Shown here: positions 37,027-47,041 of the stretch, piece after piece
Layout: each line of letters begins with the position of its first letter
How positions within the stretch are numbered: the first letter of the stretch is position 1
DNA from: an uncultured Clostridia bacterium
GTDB lineage: Bacteria > Bacillota > Clostridia > Christensenellales > DTU072
Direction: 5' to 3'
Length of the DNA stretch: 64,000 bases
NCBI GenBank assembly: GCA_944363505.1
Contig: CALVUD010000001.1
Coordinates: 1-64,000 of the forward strand
Position numbers and translations under genes: made by a program
Notes under the pieces: model-generated
Seen by the model: the letters and a program-made list of their open reading frames with translations, nothing else
Database searches by the model: none
What the model was told of the DNA's origin: nothing

Positions 37027-38072
37027 TGGATACCGCAAAAGCTCTTTCCAAGATAAAACTCTCCCTTAAGAGATTGCCGATTTACAAATACAGATATTTC
37101 TGGTTCATCGTTCCCGCCACGATACTATTTATAGCGTTGGTATGCGGCGCGGTTTATTCGGGAAGCAACGTATACGGTAACTTCGCTAACGTCGGTATCG
37201 ACTTCGAAGGCGGCACGGTTCTGACCGTAAACATTACGGGCGGCGGTTCTTACGCGGACAACGCGAAGATCATAGAGGAAGTCATCGAGGATAACGGACT
37301 GACGCTTTCGTCTGCACAAAGTTCGGGCGCAAGCAACGTTATTGCCCGTTATTCCAACTTTGTCAACGGCGCTGACTGGAGCGGCGAGGACAAGACCGAG
37401 GATATGATCAACCTCAACTCCAAAGTCGCTTCCGACGTCGAATCCGCCATCAAGGCAAAGTACCCGAACGCCGTTGTCAACGCGACCGCAGAAACCATCA
37501 ACGCCACCGCGAGCCAGGACTTCATAAACAAAGCGTTGCTGGCGGTCGGCGTGGCAATGATAGTGATGTTGATCTATACCGCATTCAGATTCGACTTATT
37601 CAGCGGTCTGGCGGCGCTTTGCACACAGCTGATAGACGTTATCGTAACGATGTCGCTGGTCGTGATATTCCGCGTACCGATCAACTCTTCTTTGGTCGCC
37701 GCTCTCATCACGGTCGTCGCGTATTCGATCAACAACACGATAGTCATTTTCGACCGTGTGCGCGAGAACATGGCTCCGTACAAACATGCCGACAAGAACA
37801 AGGCGGACGTTCCGTTCATTCTGGACACGTCGGTTACGGAGTGCCTGAGAAGGGCGCTATTCACCACGCTGACGACGCTGATCACTATAGTGATTCTTGC
37901 GGCATGGGGCATACAGTCTCTAAGCGAATTTGCGCTGCCGATCATTTTCGGTATATTGTCGGGACTTTACTCCTCGATATTCCTCGCTCCCAGTATCTGG
38001 GGAATGCTGATGGACGCAAAACGCAACAGAGCGTTCAAAAAAAGGCAACTGGCAAAATCGAAGAGAAGATAA
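37026..38072 (+). CDS. secF: Protein translocase subunit SecF
   Basis: SecF pairs with SecD. The 348 residues have six helices, FANVGIDFEGGTVLTVNITG near the N-terminus, and the RND motif VAYSINNTIVIFDRVREN. AGAGGGGAGG in the secD 3' end is its ribosome-binding site. A terminator follows and partly separates secDF from recJ. Confidence 0.95.
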   Translation: MDTAKALSKIKLSLKRLPIYKYRYFWFIVPATILFIALVCGAVYSGSNVYGNFANVGIDFEGGTVLTVNITGGGSYADNAKIIEEVIEDNGLTLSSAQSSGASNVIARYSNFVNGADWSGEDKTEDMINLNSKVASDVESAIKAKYPNAVVNATAETINATASQDFINKALLAVGVAMIVMLIYTAFRFDLFSGLAALCTQLIDVIVTMSLVVIFRVPINSSLVAALITVVAYSINNTIVIFDRVRENMAPYKHADKNKADVPFILDTSVTECLRRALFTTLTTLITIVILAAWGIQSLSEFALPIIFGILSGLYSSIFLAPSIWGMLMDAKRNRAFKKRQLAKSKRR

Positions 38073-38084
38073 ATACTAAACTGC

Positions 38085-38113
38085 CGAAAAGAGCCTTCCA
38101 AAGGCTCTTTTCG
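38085..38113 (+). terminator. Terminator between secF and recJ
   Basis: CGAAAAGAGCCTT pairs with AAGGCTCTTTTCG. The tail is not a pure T run, so partial read-through into recJ is possible. Confidence 0.7.
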
Positions 38114-38140
38114 CATAGAAAGAACACGGGAAGGTGAGTT

Positions 38141-40429
38141 TTGGATCCGCAAAAAAACGTCGTTTCAAGCGAAATAATTTCGTCGGAGCTGGGTATCGGG
38201 AAACTGATAGCGGATCTGGTGGTGTCGCGCGGATACGATACCGTCTCCTCGGCGCGTGATTTTCTGTATCCCGACATAGAAAAACTGACCCCGCCGTCTT
38301 GTTTCAAAGGTATAGACGAAGCGTGCAAACTGATAAAGCGTCATGCCGAAAACGGCAGGATCCTGGTGTTCGGCGATTACGACTGCGACGGTATAGGCGC
38401 TTCCGCAATGCTCTATCTCGCGTTCAAATCCCACGGAACAGATATCGACGTATATATCCCCACCCGACTCGAAGACGGCTACGGACTGTCCGTGGGCGCA
38501 CTGAAAAGGGCGTTTGATAAGTATTCGCCGACTTTGCTTATGACGGTTGACTGCGGTATAGGCTCCGTCGAGGAAATAGCCTACGCGAAATCATTGGGTA
38601 TCGACACGATCGTTACCGATCATCATCAGCCGCCCGATAAGCTGCCGGACACCGTAATAATAAATCCGAAACTCGACGACGAACTTCCCGAACTTTGCGG
38701 CGCGGGCGTTGCTTTTACGTTGATCAGGGCGCTGTTCGGCGACGAAGCTGCAAAAGAATATATAGATATTTGCGCCGTTTCCACGATTGCCGACCTCGTT
38801 CCGTTGACGGGCGACAACCGCATTATCGCGTCCTACGGTTTGAAGCGTCTTCGTTCTCACGACAAACGCGCGGGATTCAAATCTTTATTGCATGCGTCGG
38901 GGCATAAAGACGGAACGCCCGTAACGGCGTCAGACGTCGCTTTCAGGCTTGCGCCGAGGCTGAACGCTTCGGGCAGGCTTTCCGACGCGTATAAGTCTTT
39001 CAGAATCCTTACTGAGGACGATACCGCCGAAGTTGACCGTCTTACAGCTGAACTCGAAGAAGAAAACAGAATAAGACAGGAACTTTGCAACAGCACGATC
39101 GCCGACGCCAGGCGTATGCTTACGGAATACGATTTAACGCACAGACGCATAATCGTCTTGTATAAAGAAGACTGGGAAGCCGGCGTGGTCGGTATCGCGG
39201 CTGCAAAAATCGCAGAGGACTTCAAGCGTCCGACCGTTTTGTTCGTCAGAAAAGGAAACGTATTGAAAGGTTCGTGCCGCAGTATCCGCGGCGTAAATAT
39301 TCACGACGTTTTACAGGCTGCCGAAAGTACTTTGATCCAGTTCGGAGGTCATACAATGGCAGCGGGACTCAGTTTATATCCGGACGATCTCGCGCGGTTC
39401 ACCGCCGTTGCCGACGCGTACATCAAGGCAAACTATGCCGATAACGTGTTTATGCCGCATTACGAAGCAGACGCGGAACTGGATCCCGATTCGGTTACCG
39501 AAAAGACTGTTGACGAAATAGAGTTGCTGGAGCCGTGCGGTATGGGAAACCCGCGTCCCGTTTTCAAGTCGGTGGTCAAAGCGTTGCCGTTCGAACGTAT
39601 AAAGAATCTACAGCATATCAAATCGCGTTTCGGCAAAAATGCCGAAATAGTCGCGTTCAACGAGCTAAAAAACCTCGATATTCTGCGTTCCGGCATGGAA
39701 AAAGAACTGTATTATACCTTGGGAAAAGAGGAATTCCGTGCCAGAACTTATGTCAGAGCGCTTTATAAGGGCGTGCGCCTCATGGATACCAAACCTTCCG
39801 ACGAAATGGTTTTTGCGGCATACGCCGAAAAATTCACGCCGCTTCCGGAGCCGGAAAAAGTTTGCGGCGCGGATTCGGGCTACGATTTCAGTTTCGGAAG
39901 GCTGCTGATAGCGTTTCGCACGGAAACATATTTCAGACTGCTCGATGAGAATCCGGGATATTTGGGACTGTTGTCGGCGCCGACAGGGTATAATCCGTAC
40001 AACGCCGTGATCCTTTCGCCTGCGCTTAACGCCGATTTCAGGTATTATTCCGTAATCGAGGTTTTCGATTCTCCGCCCGCGGGATACGTAGAGTATCTGA
40101 AAAAGCGTTTCGGCGCGTCCGTAACGGCGTATTCCGGCGGAGCGTTAAGGCTTCCCAAAGGAAAGATTGACCTCAGCCGCGACGCATTGGTGAAACTGTT
40201 CAGTTATCTTAAAACTTTCCTCGACGGCAAAAAGGTTTCGGCAGAGGAAGACGTGTATTACATAATATGCATGTACGGTTACGATGCCGACTACTATACT
40301 TTTTTGGCGTGCTGGTACGTGTTGAGGGAGATAGGCGTGGCTTCATTCTGCGGTTCGACACTTATGCTGAGCCGCGACAAGAAGAATCTGGGAGCCTCCC
40401 GCATATTACAAATCGTAAGCGAGAAATAA
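38141..40429 (+). CDS. recJ: Single-stranded-DNA-specific exonuclease RecJ
   Basis: This 5'-3' exonuclease acts in repair. The 762 residues start with TTG 38141 behind GGAAGGTGA. DHH motifs are FGDYDCDGIGASAML, TVDCGIGS, TDHHQPP and RLAPRLNASGR; the DHHA1 domain follows with GSCRSIRGVNIHDVL and FGGHTMAAGLSL, then an OB region. The C-terminal 200 residues, beyond about 560, form an extra domain common in Firmicute RecJ. The relA start lies two bases after the stop, so both are probably co-transcribed. Confidence 0.93.
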   Translation: MDPQKNVVSSEIISSELGIGKLIADLVVSRGYDTVSSARDFLYPDIEKLTPPSCFKGIDEACKLIKRHAENGRILVFGDYDCDGIGASAMLYLAFKSHGTDIDVYIPTRLEDGYGLSVGALKRAFDKYSPTLLMTVDCGIGSVEEIAYAKSLGIDTIVTDHHQPPDKLPDTVIINPKLDDELPELCGAGVAFTLIRALFGDEAAKEYIDICAVSTIADLVPLTGDNRIIASYGLKRLRSHDKRAGFKSLLHASGHKDGTPVTASDVAFRLAPRLNASGRLSDAYKSFRILTEDDTAEVDRLTAELEEENRIRQELCNSTIADARRMLTEYDLTHRRIIVLYKEDWEAGVVGIAAAKIAEDFKRPTVLFVRKGNVLKGSCRSIRGVNIHDVLQAAESTLIQFGGHTMAAGLSLYPDDLARFTAVADAYIKANYADNVFMPHYEADAELDPDSVTEKTVDEIELLEPCGMGNPRPVFKSVVKALPFERIKNLQHIKSRFGKNAEIVAFNELKNLDILRSGMEKELYYTLGKEEFRARTYVRALYKGVRLMDTKPSDEMVFAAYAEKFTPLPEPEKVCGADSGYDFSFGRLLIAFRTETYFRLLDENPGYLGLLSAPTGYNPYNAVILSPALNADFRYYSVIEVFDSPPAGYVEYLKKRFGASVTAYSGGALRLPKGKIDLSRDALVKLFSYLKTFLDGKKVSAEEDVYYIICMYGYDADYYTFLACWYVLREIGVASFCGSTLMLSRDKKNLGASRILQIVSEK

Positions 40430-40431
40430 AT

Positions 40432-42621
40432 ATGATAACATCGTTTTCTTCGGCGCAGAACTTAATGAAAAAATGCAGCGAGATCTATAACGAAGCCGAT
40501 TGCGCTCTGATAGGATACGCGCTGAAGTTCGCCATAGATTGTCATGAAGGACAAAAGAGGGAGTCGGGCGAACCTTACGTCGAGCATCCGATCGCGGCTG
40601 CGGATATACTGGTCGATCTGGGTATGGACGTACCGTGCATTTGCGCGGCGCTTTTGCACGACGTCGTGGAAGATACTTCCTGCGACAGAGATACGCTTAA
40701 AAAGAAATTCGGCGAAGAAATCGCGGTCTTGGTGGATGCCGTTACAAAACTTTCAAAGTTAAAATCCAAATTTACCACGCAGATAGAAGCGCAGGCCGAA
40801 AACCTCAGGAAACTCTTTTTCGCCATTTCGAAAGATTTGCGCGTTTTGTTCATAAAACTTGCAGACAGGTTGCACAATATGCGCACTTTGGATGCCTTAA
40901 AGCCCGAAAAACAGTTGCGCATAGCGCGTGAAACGCTGGAAATATACGCTCCGATGGCGGCAAGACTGGGTATCGCGCAGATCAAGAGCGAACTGGAAGA
41001 CTTGTCCATGAAATATCTGTATCCTACGGAATATAAATATCTTGCGGAGCAGCTGGACATTAAGCGCGAGGAGCGCATGCGCGAGGTTAAACGCATTGCC
41101 GAGATAATACAGAACGAACTGGAAGCCGTAAATATCAAAGCCGACATTAAAGGAAGACCGAAGCATTTTTATTCCATATACAAAAAGATGGTTTCACAGA
41201 ATAAGACGCTGGATCAAATCTACGATCTTATCGCCGTCAGGGTCATTGTCGACGACGTAAAAGAGTGTTATACGGTACTCGGCATAATTCATTCCATGTG
41301 GAAGCCCGTGCCTGGCAGATTCAAAGACTACATCGCAATGCCCAAACCTAACCTGTATCAGTCACTGCATACCACCGTGGTCAGTAATTTCGGCAGGATC
41401 TTCGAGATACAGATACGTACTCACGAAATGAACAAGATTGCCGAATACGGTATTGCCGCGCATTGGAAATATAAAGAGGGCAGAACCGAGGGCACCGAAA
41501 CCGACATCGACAAGCGGCTTTCCTGGGTGCGAGAGGTCATGGAGGCCGAAGAAGACATTAAGGATTCGCGCGAATATCTCAAAACGCTGAAACTCAATAT
41601 CGTTTCCAACGAAATATATGTGTTTTCGCCGAAAGGCGAAGTTTTCGATCTTCCTGTAGGTTCGACCGCCGTGGATTTTGCATACAAGGTTCATACCGAG
41701 GTCGGAAACAAGTGCGTCGGCGCGCGCGTTAATAACAAAATGGTGCCGCTGAACACCGTCCTGAACACGGGCGACGTCATTGAGATCATAACCTCGAACG
41801 CTTCAAAAGAGCCTTCCAGAGATTGGCTGAAATTCGTTGTTACCCCGCAAGCGCGCAGCAAGATCCGCGCGTTCTTTAAAAGGGACATGGCTCTCGAGAA
41901 TCTCAAACTCGGGAAAGACATGCTCGAAAAAGAAGCCAAACGCAGGGGATACAAGCTTTCGGAGCTTGTGGCTCAGCAGGCGCCGATGGATGAGATCATG
42001 CGGAAGTATTCCTTCCAGACCAACGACGACATGTATTCGGCGGTAGGGTTCGGTTCCGTCAGCACCAATCAGATATTATTGAAGCTTATCGACCGTTTCA
42101 ATAAATCCCGAGCACTCAGCGCCAAGGAATCGGGAGAGGAATCCGACGACGAACCCGTCAAAAAGTCTAATATAGTCGGTAAAAAATCGCCCAGCGGCGT
42201 CATCGTCGAAGGATTCGGCGACTTTTTGGTCAAGTTGGCAAAGTGTTGCAATCCCGTTCCCGGCGACAGCATAGTCGGCTATGCCATGCGCGGCGCCGGA
42301 GTTTCGATCCACCGCACGGATTGCCCGAATATCAGGAATATGGAAACGGAACGCCTGATGGAGGCGCATTGGGAGAATACCGACAATTCCACGTTCGTGG
42401 CGAAACTGCGTCTGGAGTGTGTGGACAGGACGGGCTTGATCAACGCGCTCATAACCTTGATTTCCAATCAGGGATTGTCCATTCATGCGTTGGAATTGCA
42501 CGTTCAGAAGGGCATCGCGTACATCTCGATGGGGATAGAGATCAAATCTATTTCCGAACTCGATTTCATAATCAAGAAATTGGGCGCGTTGCCGGACGTG
42601 ATCAGCGTTAAGAGAACCTGA
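40432..42621 (+). CDS. relA: Bifunctional (p)ppGpp synthetase/hydrolase
   Basis: The product has 729 residues. I chose ATG 40432, just after recJ; an in-frame ATG at 40267 lies inside recJ and would add unrelated sequence. The HD hydrolase domain is intact (His38, His52, HD at 76-77 in ALLHDVVEDT). The synthetase domain has RPKHFYSIYKKM and GRFKDYIAMPKPNLYQSLHT. A TGS domain (VFSPKGEVFDLPVGSTAVDF) and a C-terminal ACT domain follow. Keeping both sites fits the single Rel of Firmicutes. It controls the stringent response. Confidence 0.95.
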   Translation: MITSFSSAQNLMKKCSEIYNEADCALIGYALKFAIDCHEGQKRESGEPYVEHPIAAADILVDLGMDVPCICAALLHDVVEDTSCDRDTLKKKFGEEIAVLVDAVTKLSKLKSKFTTQIEAQAENLRKLFFAISKDLRVLFIKLADRLHNMRTLDALKPEKQLRIARETLEIYAPMAARLGIAQIKSELEDLSMKYLYPTEYKYLAEQLDIKREERMREVKRIAEIIQNELEAVNIKADIKGRPKHFYSIYKKMVSQNKTLDQIYDLIAVRVIVDDVKECYTVLGIIHSMWKPVPGRFKDYIAMPKPNLYQSLHTTVVSNFGRIFEIQIRTHEMNKIAEYGIAAHWKYKEGRTEGTETDIDKRLSWVREVMEAEEDIKDSREYLKTLKLNIVSNEIYVFSPKGEVFDLPVGSTAVDFAYKVHTEVGNKCVGARVNNKMVPLNTVLNTGDVIEIITSNASKEPSRDWLKFVVTPQARSKIRAFFKRDMALENLKLGKDMLEKEAKRRGYKLSELVAQQAPMDEIMRKYSFQTNDDMYSAVGFGSVSTNQILLKLIDRFNKSRALSAKESGEESDDEPVKKSNIVGKKSPSGVIVEGFGDFLVKLAKCCNPVPGDSIVGYAMRGAGVSIHRTDCPNIRNMETERLMEAHWENTDNSTFVAKLRLECVDRTGLINALITLISNQGLSIHALELHVQKGIAYISMGIEIKSISELDFIIKKLGALPDVISVKRT

Positions 42622-42644
42622 TGAATAAATCTCGGATGTTTTAA

Positions 42645-42667
42645 AAAGCGCCCGTGAAGGGCGCTTT
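42645..42667. terminator. Bidirectional terminator
   Basis: AAAGCGCCC pairs with GGGCGCTTT around GTGAA, between convergent relA and the P-type ATPase gene. Confidence 0.8.
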
Positions 42668-42708
42668 CCGTTTAGATAGGGCTCATAAACACCGTTTTAA
42701 TTATAAAA

Positions 42709-45309
42709 TCAACGCGTTTCGTCTTTTCTCAAAAACTTCGGCGTAAGCGCGCGTTTTATACCCGTGGTCGTTTTTATGAAAACTTCGAATATCCTGTCGC
42801 CGTGTTTCTTTGCGATTACGTCGATCAGTTTTCTGAAAACTATCGTTACAACCGAGGCTATAACGGCGCATATTGCGCACCACAACCAGTTTTGCCAGGG
42901 CAACGTCCATTTGATGTTCAGGAACGTGTCGCCGAAAAGCATCTCCGCGTAATAATAATCCGCCCACAGCGCCAAAGTCGCGACTCCGAGCATGGCGGCA
43001 ATCAACGAAAGTCTGAAAGTATTCGGGGGCATCGAAATGATGGTCAGGCACGCAAATCCCGCCGCCGCCAAAGCTATTGCCGCGGTCGACGCGTTATCGT
43101 ATGCGGCAAACGATGTTTGGTCGCCGCCGAAACAGCCCAGAACGCCGAATACGAACAGTACGCCGACGATAAGACCGAGTGCCGACGGAATACTCGAACG
43201 CATGATATTGGCGAGGAAACGGTCGCTTGCGCGCGCTTTACCCGGTTGCAGAGCGAAGCAGAACGTGGGTACGCCGATGACGAAGAATTCTATCAGCAGC
43301 ATACGTTTAGTGTCGAAAGGATAACTGTTGACTTCGGTTATGAAAGTCAGTATGGTAAACATCAGTACCATGAACATAACGAAGATGTTTTTCATTATGT
43401 ACAACGAGGAAACCTTTTCGATATTTCCGATGACCTGTCTGCCTTCCTGAACGACGCTCGGAAGGGTCTTGAAGTTATTGTCCATCAGAATTATTCTGGA
43501 AATGTTTCTCGCGACTTCGTTCGCGGCGGCAAACGAGATCGAGCAGTCGGATTCTTTCAGCGCCTGAACGTCGTTAACGCCGTCGCCGATCATGCCGACG
43601 ACGCGGTCTTTTTTCTGTAAGCCCGTTACCAACAGACATTTCTGTTCGGGGGAAACGCGTCCGAAAATAGTAGTGTCCGCCGCTTTTTCGAGCAGCTCCG
43701 AGTCGCTAAGTCCGTTGCAATTAAGGTAATTGTCGGAGTTTTTCAGACCCGCTTTGGCGGCTATTTTGCTGACTGTAACGGGATCGTCGCCCGAAACGAT
43801 TTTGATATCGACGTCGTTTGAACGGAACCAGTCGAGCGTTTCCCTGACGTCGCCGCGCAGTTCGTCCTCGAGACAAACCGCGGCGATCGCGCGGCTGGAA
43901 GCGGGATCGAAATCGTCTATCTTTCCCTCGAATTCGACGAGAGCAAGCGTCCGTCTGCCCATTTCGGCGTTCGAGCGCACGTATTCTTCCATTTCGGCGT
44001 TGCCCTTTATCACGAAATCGGGCGCGCCCATTACGTAGGTTGTTCCGCTTTCCAAAGTTATGGCGGAGAACTTCCTGACGGACGAGAACGCGCAAAAATC
44101 GGTGAACGGCAACGCTTGAGCGTACAGATAATGCTGTCTGATTGCGTTTGCCGTACTGTTTTTGTCTTTGGTCGTTTCGACTATCGTCTGGAAAAGGGCG
44201 TCTGCGGGAACTTCGGCTTCCGCAAAAAGTTTTTCTTCCAATACTTCGAGTTTTCCGTTGGTGATCGTGCCCGTTTTATCGAGCAGAAGCGTATCTACCA
44301 TGGCGATCATTTCAATGCTGTACAGATCCTGCGGCAGAGTGTTCTTCTTTGCGAATTTCAGCGTGGACGCAGCCAGAGTAGTGGACGTAAGCAGGAACAT
44401 TCCGATAGGCAGCATTCCGAGTATCGCCGCTGAGATCGTGATGACATAGCTTTGCAGCGTACTTATCTCCTCGGTGTTCACGCCCGAATCTATCAGGAAG
44501 GTGCTTTCCGCGCCCGTTACGAGAAGCGAAGTTAAAAGCAGTCCAGCGAGGACGACCAACACTACGGAAATGCCTTTAATGATCTTGTCCAGAATCTTAA
44601 ATATGTTGGAACGCGGCTTCGATACGCGGCGGGCGATCCTGGCGACGTTTTCGATGTAACAGTCTTTTCCCACCTTGTCGGCTCTCAAAACCGCTTCGCC
44701 CGCGACCACGGCGCTTCCCGCGAGCACGTTATCGCCCGCGCCTTTCCTGACGGGTCTGGATTCTCCCGTAAGAATAGATTCGTCCACCTCGAGTATGCCG
44801 TCTTTTATCACGGAATCGACGGGAAGCTGCATGCCCGTACAAGCCATATAAATGTCGTCCAGTACGAGTTCTTTGGTGCTGATTTTGTTATGAGCGCCGT
44901 CGCGGATGACTTCACAAGTGTTGTCGATGACGATGGAAAGTTTTTCGACTTTGTGTTTTGCCTTGATTTCCTGCCATATACCGATCGCCATATTCAATAT
45001 GACGATACACGACGATACCGTGTACATTCCAGCGCCCGAAATAAACAATAGGGCGACCAGAATTATCGTAACCGTATTGCAGAAATTGAAAACGTTTTCG
45101 AAAACTATTCTGGCATACGATTTGGTTCGGTTGATCGGTTTGTCGTTTGTCAGCTTGTCCGTTTTGCGTTCGGCAACCTTATCGGCTGTCAGTCCCTCGT
45201 TGATGTCGGGGTCGTAGCGGTCGGCGTGTTTGAGTTTATGACTGTCTTCGTGGATTTTAATCGGTTTATCCTTTCTGAACAAACCTCTTATCTTTTCTAT
45301 TATGCCCAT
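42709..45309 (-). CDS. P-type cation ATPase, CtpE-like
   Basis: The product has 866 residues from ATG 45309; a TTG four codons upstream is a less likely start. The phosphorylation motif is LLLDKTGTITNG, the actuator loop LTGESRPV, the hinge GDGVNDVQALKESDCSISF, with the P4-region helix carrying LLTSLLV-type residues rather than CPC. It has ten predicted membrane helices and no N-terminal heavy-metal domain. The sequence resembles CtpE-type calcium/cation transporters. It is a single gene on the minus strand. Ion specificity cannot be decided by eye. Confidence 0.85.
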   Translation of the reverse strand: MGIIEKIRGLFRKDKPIKIHEDSHKLKHADRYDPDINEGLTADKVAERKTDKLTNDKPINRTKSYARIVFENVFNFCNTVTIILVALLFISGAGMYTVSSCIVILNMAIGIWQEIKAKHKVEKLSIVIDNTCEVIRDGAHNKISTKELVLDDIYMACTGMQLPVDSVIKDGILEVDESILTGESRPVRKGAGDNVLAGSAVVAGEAVLRADKVGKDCYIENVARIARRVSKPRSNIFKILDKIIKGISVVLVVLAGLLLTSLLVTGAESTFLIDSGVNTEEISTLQSYVITISAAILGMLPIGMFLLTSTTLAASTLKFAKKNTLPQDLYSIEMIAMVDTLLLDKTGTITNGKLEVLEEKLFAEAEVPADALFQTIVETTKDKNSTANAIRQHYLYAQALPFTDFCAFSSVRKFSAITLESGTTYVMGAPDFVIKGNAEMEEYVRSNAEMGRRTLALVEFEGKIDDFDPASSRAIAAVCLEDELRGDVRETLDWFRSNDVDIKIVSGDDPVTVSKIAAKAGLKNSDNYLNCNGLSDSELLEKAADTTIFGRVSPEQKCLLVTGLQKKDRVVGMIGDGVNDVQALKESDCSISFAAANEVARNISRIILMDNNFKTLPSVVQEGRQVIGNIEKVSSLYIMKNIFVMFMVLMFTILTFITEVNSYPFDTKRMLLIEFFVIGVPTFCFALQPGKARASDRFLANIMRSSIPSALGLIVGVLFVFGVLGCFGGDQTSFAAYDNASTAAIALAAAGFACLTIISMPPNTFRLSLIAAMLGVATLALWADYYYAEMLFGDTFLNIKWTLPWQNWLWCAICAVIASVVTIVFRKLIDVIAKKHGDRIFEVFIKTTTGIKRALTPKFLRKDETR

Positions 45310-45474
45310 ATCCCTGTCCAAAGTCGATATCTTTCTCGTTTAAGAGAACATTATTCCCTTATAAATATATTAGTATAAACTTAATTAAAATGCAAGATAA
45401 AACTTCAGATATCCGGCATAAAATTGATCCGTGAAAAAATATGAGAAAAATAATGCCACAAATTTAAAAAACCG

Positions 45475-45504
45475 TTGACAAATCCGAGATACTTATTGTA
45501 TATT
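45475..45504 (+). promoter_or_regulatory. Promoter of the tRNA cluster
   Basis: TTGACA (45475-45480) and TATATT (45499-45504) are 18 bases apart. The first tRNA begins 28 bases after the -10. Confidence 0.75.
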
Positions 45505-45531
45505 TAATAGGCGCGGTCGACAGGATCCCGA

Positions 45532-45608
<77 letters not shown>

Positions 45609-45634
45609 TTGAAATTTCAATAGTAGTGCATTGT

Positions 45635-45711
45635 GGGCCTTTAGCTCAGTTGGTTAGAGCGGTCGGCTCATAACCGATTGGTCCGCGGTTCGAGTCCGTG
45701 AAGGCCCACCA
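45635..45711 (+). tRNA. tRNA-Met (CAT), elongator or Ile2-type
   Basis: 77 bases with encoded CCA. The acceptor GGGCCTT pairs with AAGGCCC, and the loop CTCATAA reads CAT. The G1-C72 pair rules out initiator tRNA. The body is similar to both elongator Met and the lysidine-modified Ile2 tRNA. Confidence 0.9.
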
Positions 45712-45717
45712 CGATGC

Positions 45718-45794
45718 GGTCCGGTAGTTCAGTTGGTTAGAACGCTAGCCTGTCACGCTAGAGGCCGAGGGTTCGAGTCCCTTCCGGATCGCCA
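45718..45794 (+). tRNA. tRNA-Asp (GTC)
   Basis: 77 bases with encoded CCA. The acceptor GGTCCGG pairs with CCGGATC (one G-T), and the loop CTGTCAC reads GTC. G34 makes it a queuosine target of Tgt. Confidence 0.95.
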
Positions 45795-45801
45795 GTTTTT
45801 T

Positions 45802-45877
45802 GCCTTGGTAGCTCAGATGGTAGAGCAGGGGACTGAAAATCCCCGTGTCGGTGGTTCGATTCCGCCCCAAGGCACCA
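45802..45877 (+). tRNA. tRNA-Phe (GAA)
   Basis: 76 bases with encoded CCA. The acceptor GCCTTGG pairs with CCAAGGC, and the loop CTGAAAA reads GAA. Confidence 0.95.
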
Positions 45878-45886
45878 CGCCAATGC

Positions 45887-45962
45887 GCCGGCTTAGCTCA
45901 ACAGGCAGAGCAGCTGATTTGTAATCAGCAGGTTGTTGGTTCGATTCCGATAGCCGGCTCCA
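45887..45962 (+). tRNA. tRNA-Thr (TGT)
   Basis: 76 bases with encoded CCA. The acceptor GCCGGCT pairs with AGCCGGC, and the loop TTTGTAA reads TGT. Discriminator base T73 is as in other Gram-positive tRNA-Thr. Confidence 0.95.
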
Positions 45963-45980
45963 GCTTGAATAGGGAAATGC

Positions 45981-46069
<89 letters not shown>

Positions 46070-46118
46070 AAACCTAAAACGAACCACTTTGAGTGCAAGT
46101 CGTTTTAGGTTTTTTTTT
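46070..46118 (+). terminator. Terminator of the tRNA array
   Basis: AACCTAAAACGA pairs with TCGTTTTAGGTT and is followed by a run of T. Confidence 0.85.
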
Positions 46119-46281
46119 ACCGTTGTGTTTTGAATTGTAATTTTGAGCCTTCTTGTTTATTCATTTGTTCAAGCACCCACCATACTGCCATTTGAATTAT
46201 GGACTCTTGAAAAAACAAGTTATTTTTGCTATAATTTATTTGCTTCAATAAGGCGATGAACTTTCATTTAACGGAGTTATA

Positions 46282-46857
46282 ATGCAACCAAAAAATCTTT
46301 TAACCGCAAAAAATCGGAACGAATTGCGCGTTTGGCTTGCGGAAAATTATGATAAAGAAAGCGAATGTTGGGTAATTGTAAAGCGCGGCAGACCGCAAAA
46401 CGACAATACGTTTTGGTATATAGACGCAGTTGAAGAAGCAATGTGTTTTGGTTGGATAGATAGCACTACCAAAACGCTTGAAAACGGAATTACCGCACAA
46501 AAATTAGTGCCACGAAAGAAAAAAAGTTTGTGGTCGGAACTCAATAAAGAGCGTTGCAGGCGACTTGAAAAATTAGGATTAATGACGGAAGCAGGACGCG
46601 CCGTTCTGCCTGATATGTCTGCAAATGGTTTTGTTATAGATAACGAGATAATGACGGCGTTGAAGGCAGATAAAACAGTATGGCAAAACTTTAATAATTT
46701 TCCGCCATTGTATCGGCGGGTACGCATAGACACAATTCAAATAAAGAAAAAACAACCCGATTTATATAATAGCAGATTGCAAAAATTTATCGAGAATACA
46801 AAGAAGGGTATTATGTACGGCGAATGGAACGATAACGGACGATTATTAAGCTATTGA
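46282..46857 (+). CDS. YdeI/OmpD-associated family protein
   Basis: The product has 191 residues. The YdeI signature is clear: WIVI-type strand WVIVKRGRP, then YIDAVEEAMCFGWIDS and RKKKSLWSELNKER. Family members are linked to resistance to cationic peptides in Bacillus, but the mechanism is unclear. CGGAG precedes the ATG. It is AT-rich and sits directly behind a tRNA array, a frequent landing site, so it may have been acquired. Confidence 0.8.
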   Translation: MQPKNLLTAKNRNELRVWLAENYDKESECWVIVKRGRPQNDNTFWYIDAVEEAMCFGWIDSTTKTLENGITAQKLVPRKKKSLWSELNKERCRRLEKLGLMTEAGRAVLPDMSANGFVIDNEIMTALKADKTVWQNFNNFPPLYRRVRIDTIQIKKKQPDLYNSRLQKFIENTKKGIMYGEWNDNGRLLSY

Positions 46858-46924
46858 TAAATTACAATTTATCAGGCGTTTTCATTATTCGTTTTACATT
46901 GCTACTTCTCCGCCATGACGCGCT

Positions 46925-46957
46925 CGGACTTGCGAATGCGAGTCCGGACATTTTTTT
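46925..46957 (+). terminator. Terminator after the YdeI-family gene
   Basis: CGGACT pairs with AGTCCG around GC/GC-paired bases, followed by GACA and seven T. Confidence 0.7.
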
Positions 46958-47004
46958 GCATTGCTCAGGCTTTCGAAAGAAAGTTTAAAATATTTATATT
47001 TTAC

Positions 47005-47033
47005 TTGCTTTTTAACGCGGCGAAGAATAGAAT
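47005..47033 (+). promoter_or_regulatory. Promoter of the permease gene
   Basis: TTGCTT (47005-47010) and TAGAAT (47028-47033) are 17 bases apart. The predicted start of transcription almost coincides with ATG 47042. Confidence 0.5.
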
Positions 47034-47041
47034 ATTGACCG

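Noticed and set aside
40267..40431. Upstream in-frame extension of relA into recJ
   Set aside because: The extra residues are out-of-frame recJ sequence and do not look like RelA; ATG 40432, two bases after the recJ stop, is the natural start.
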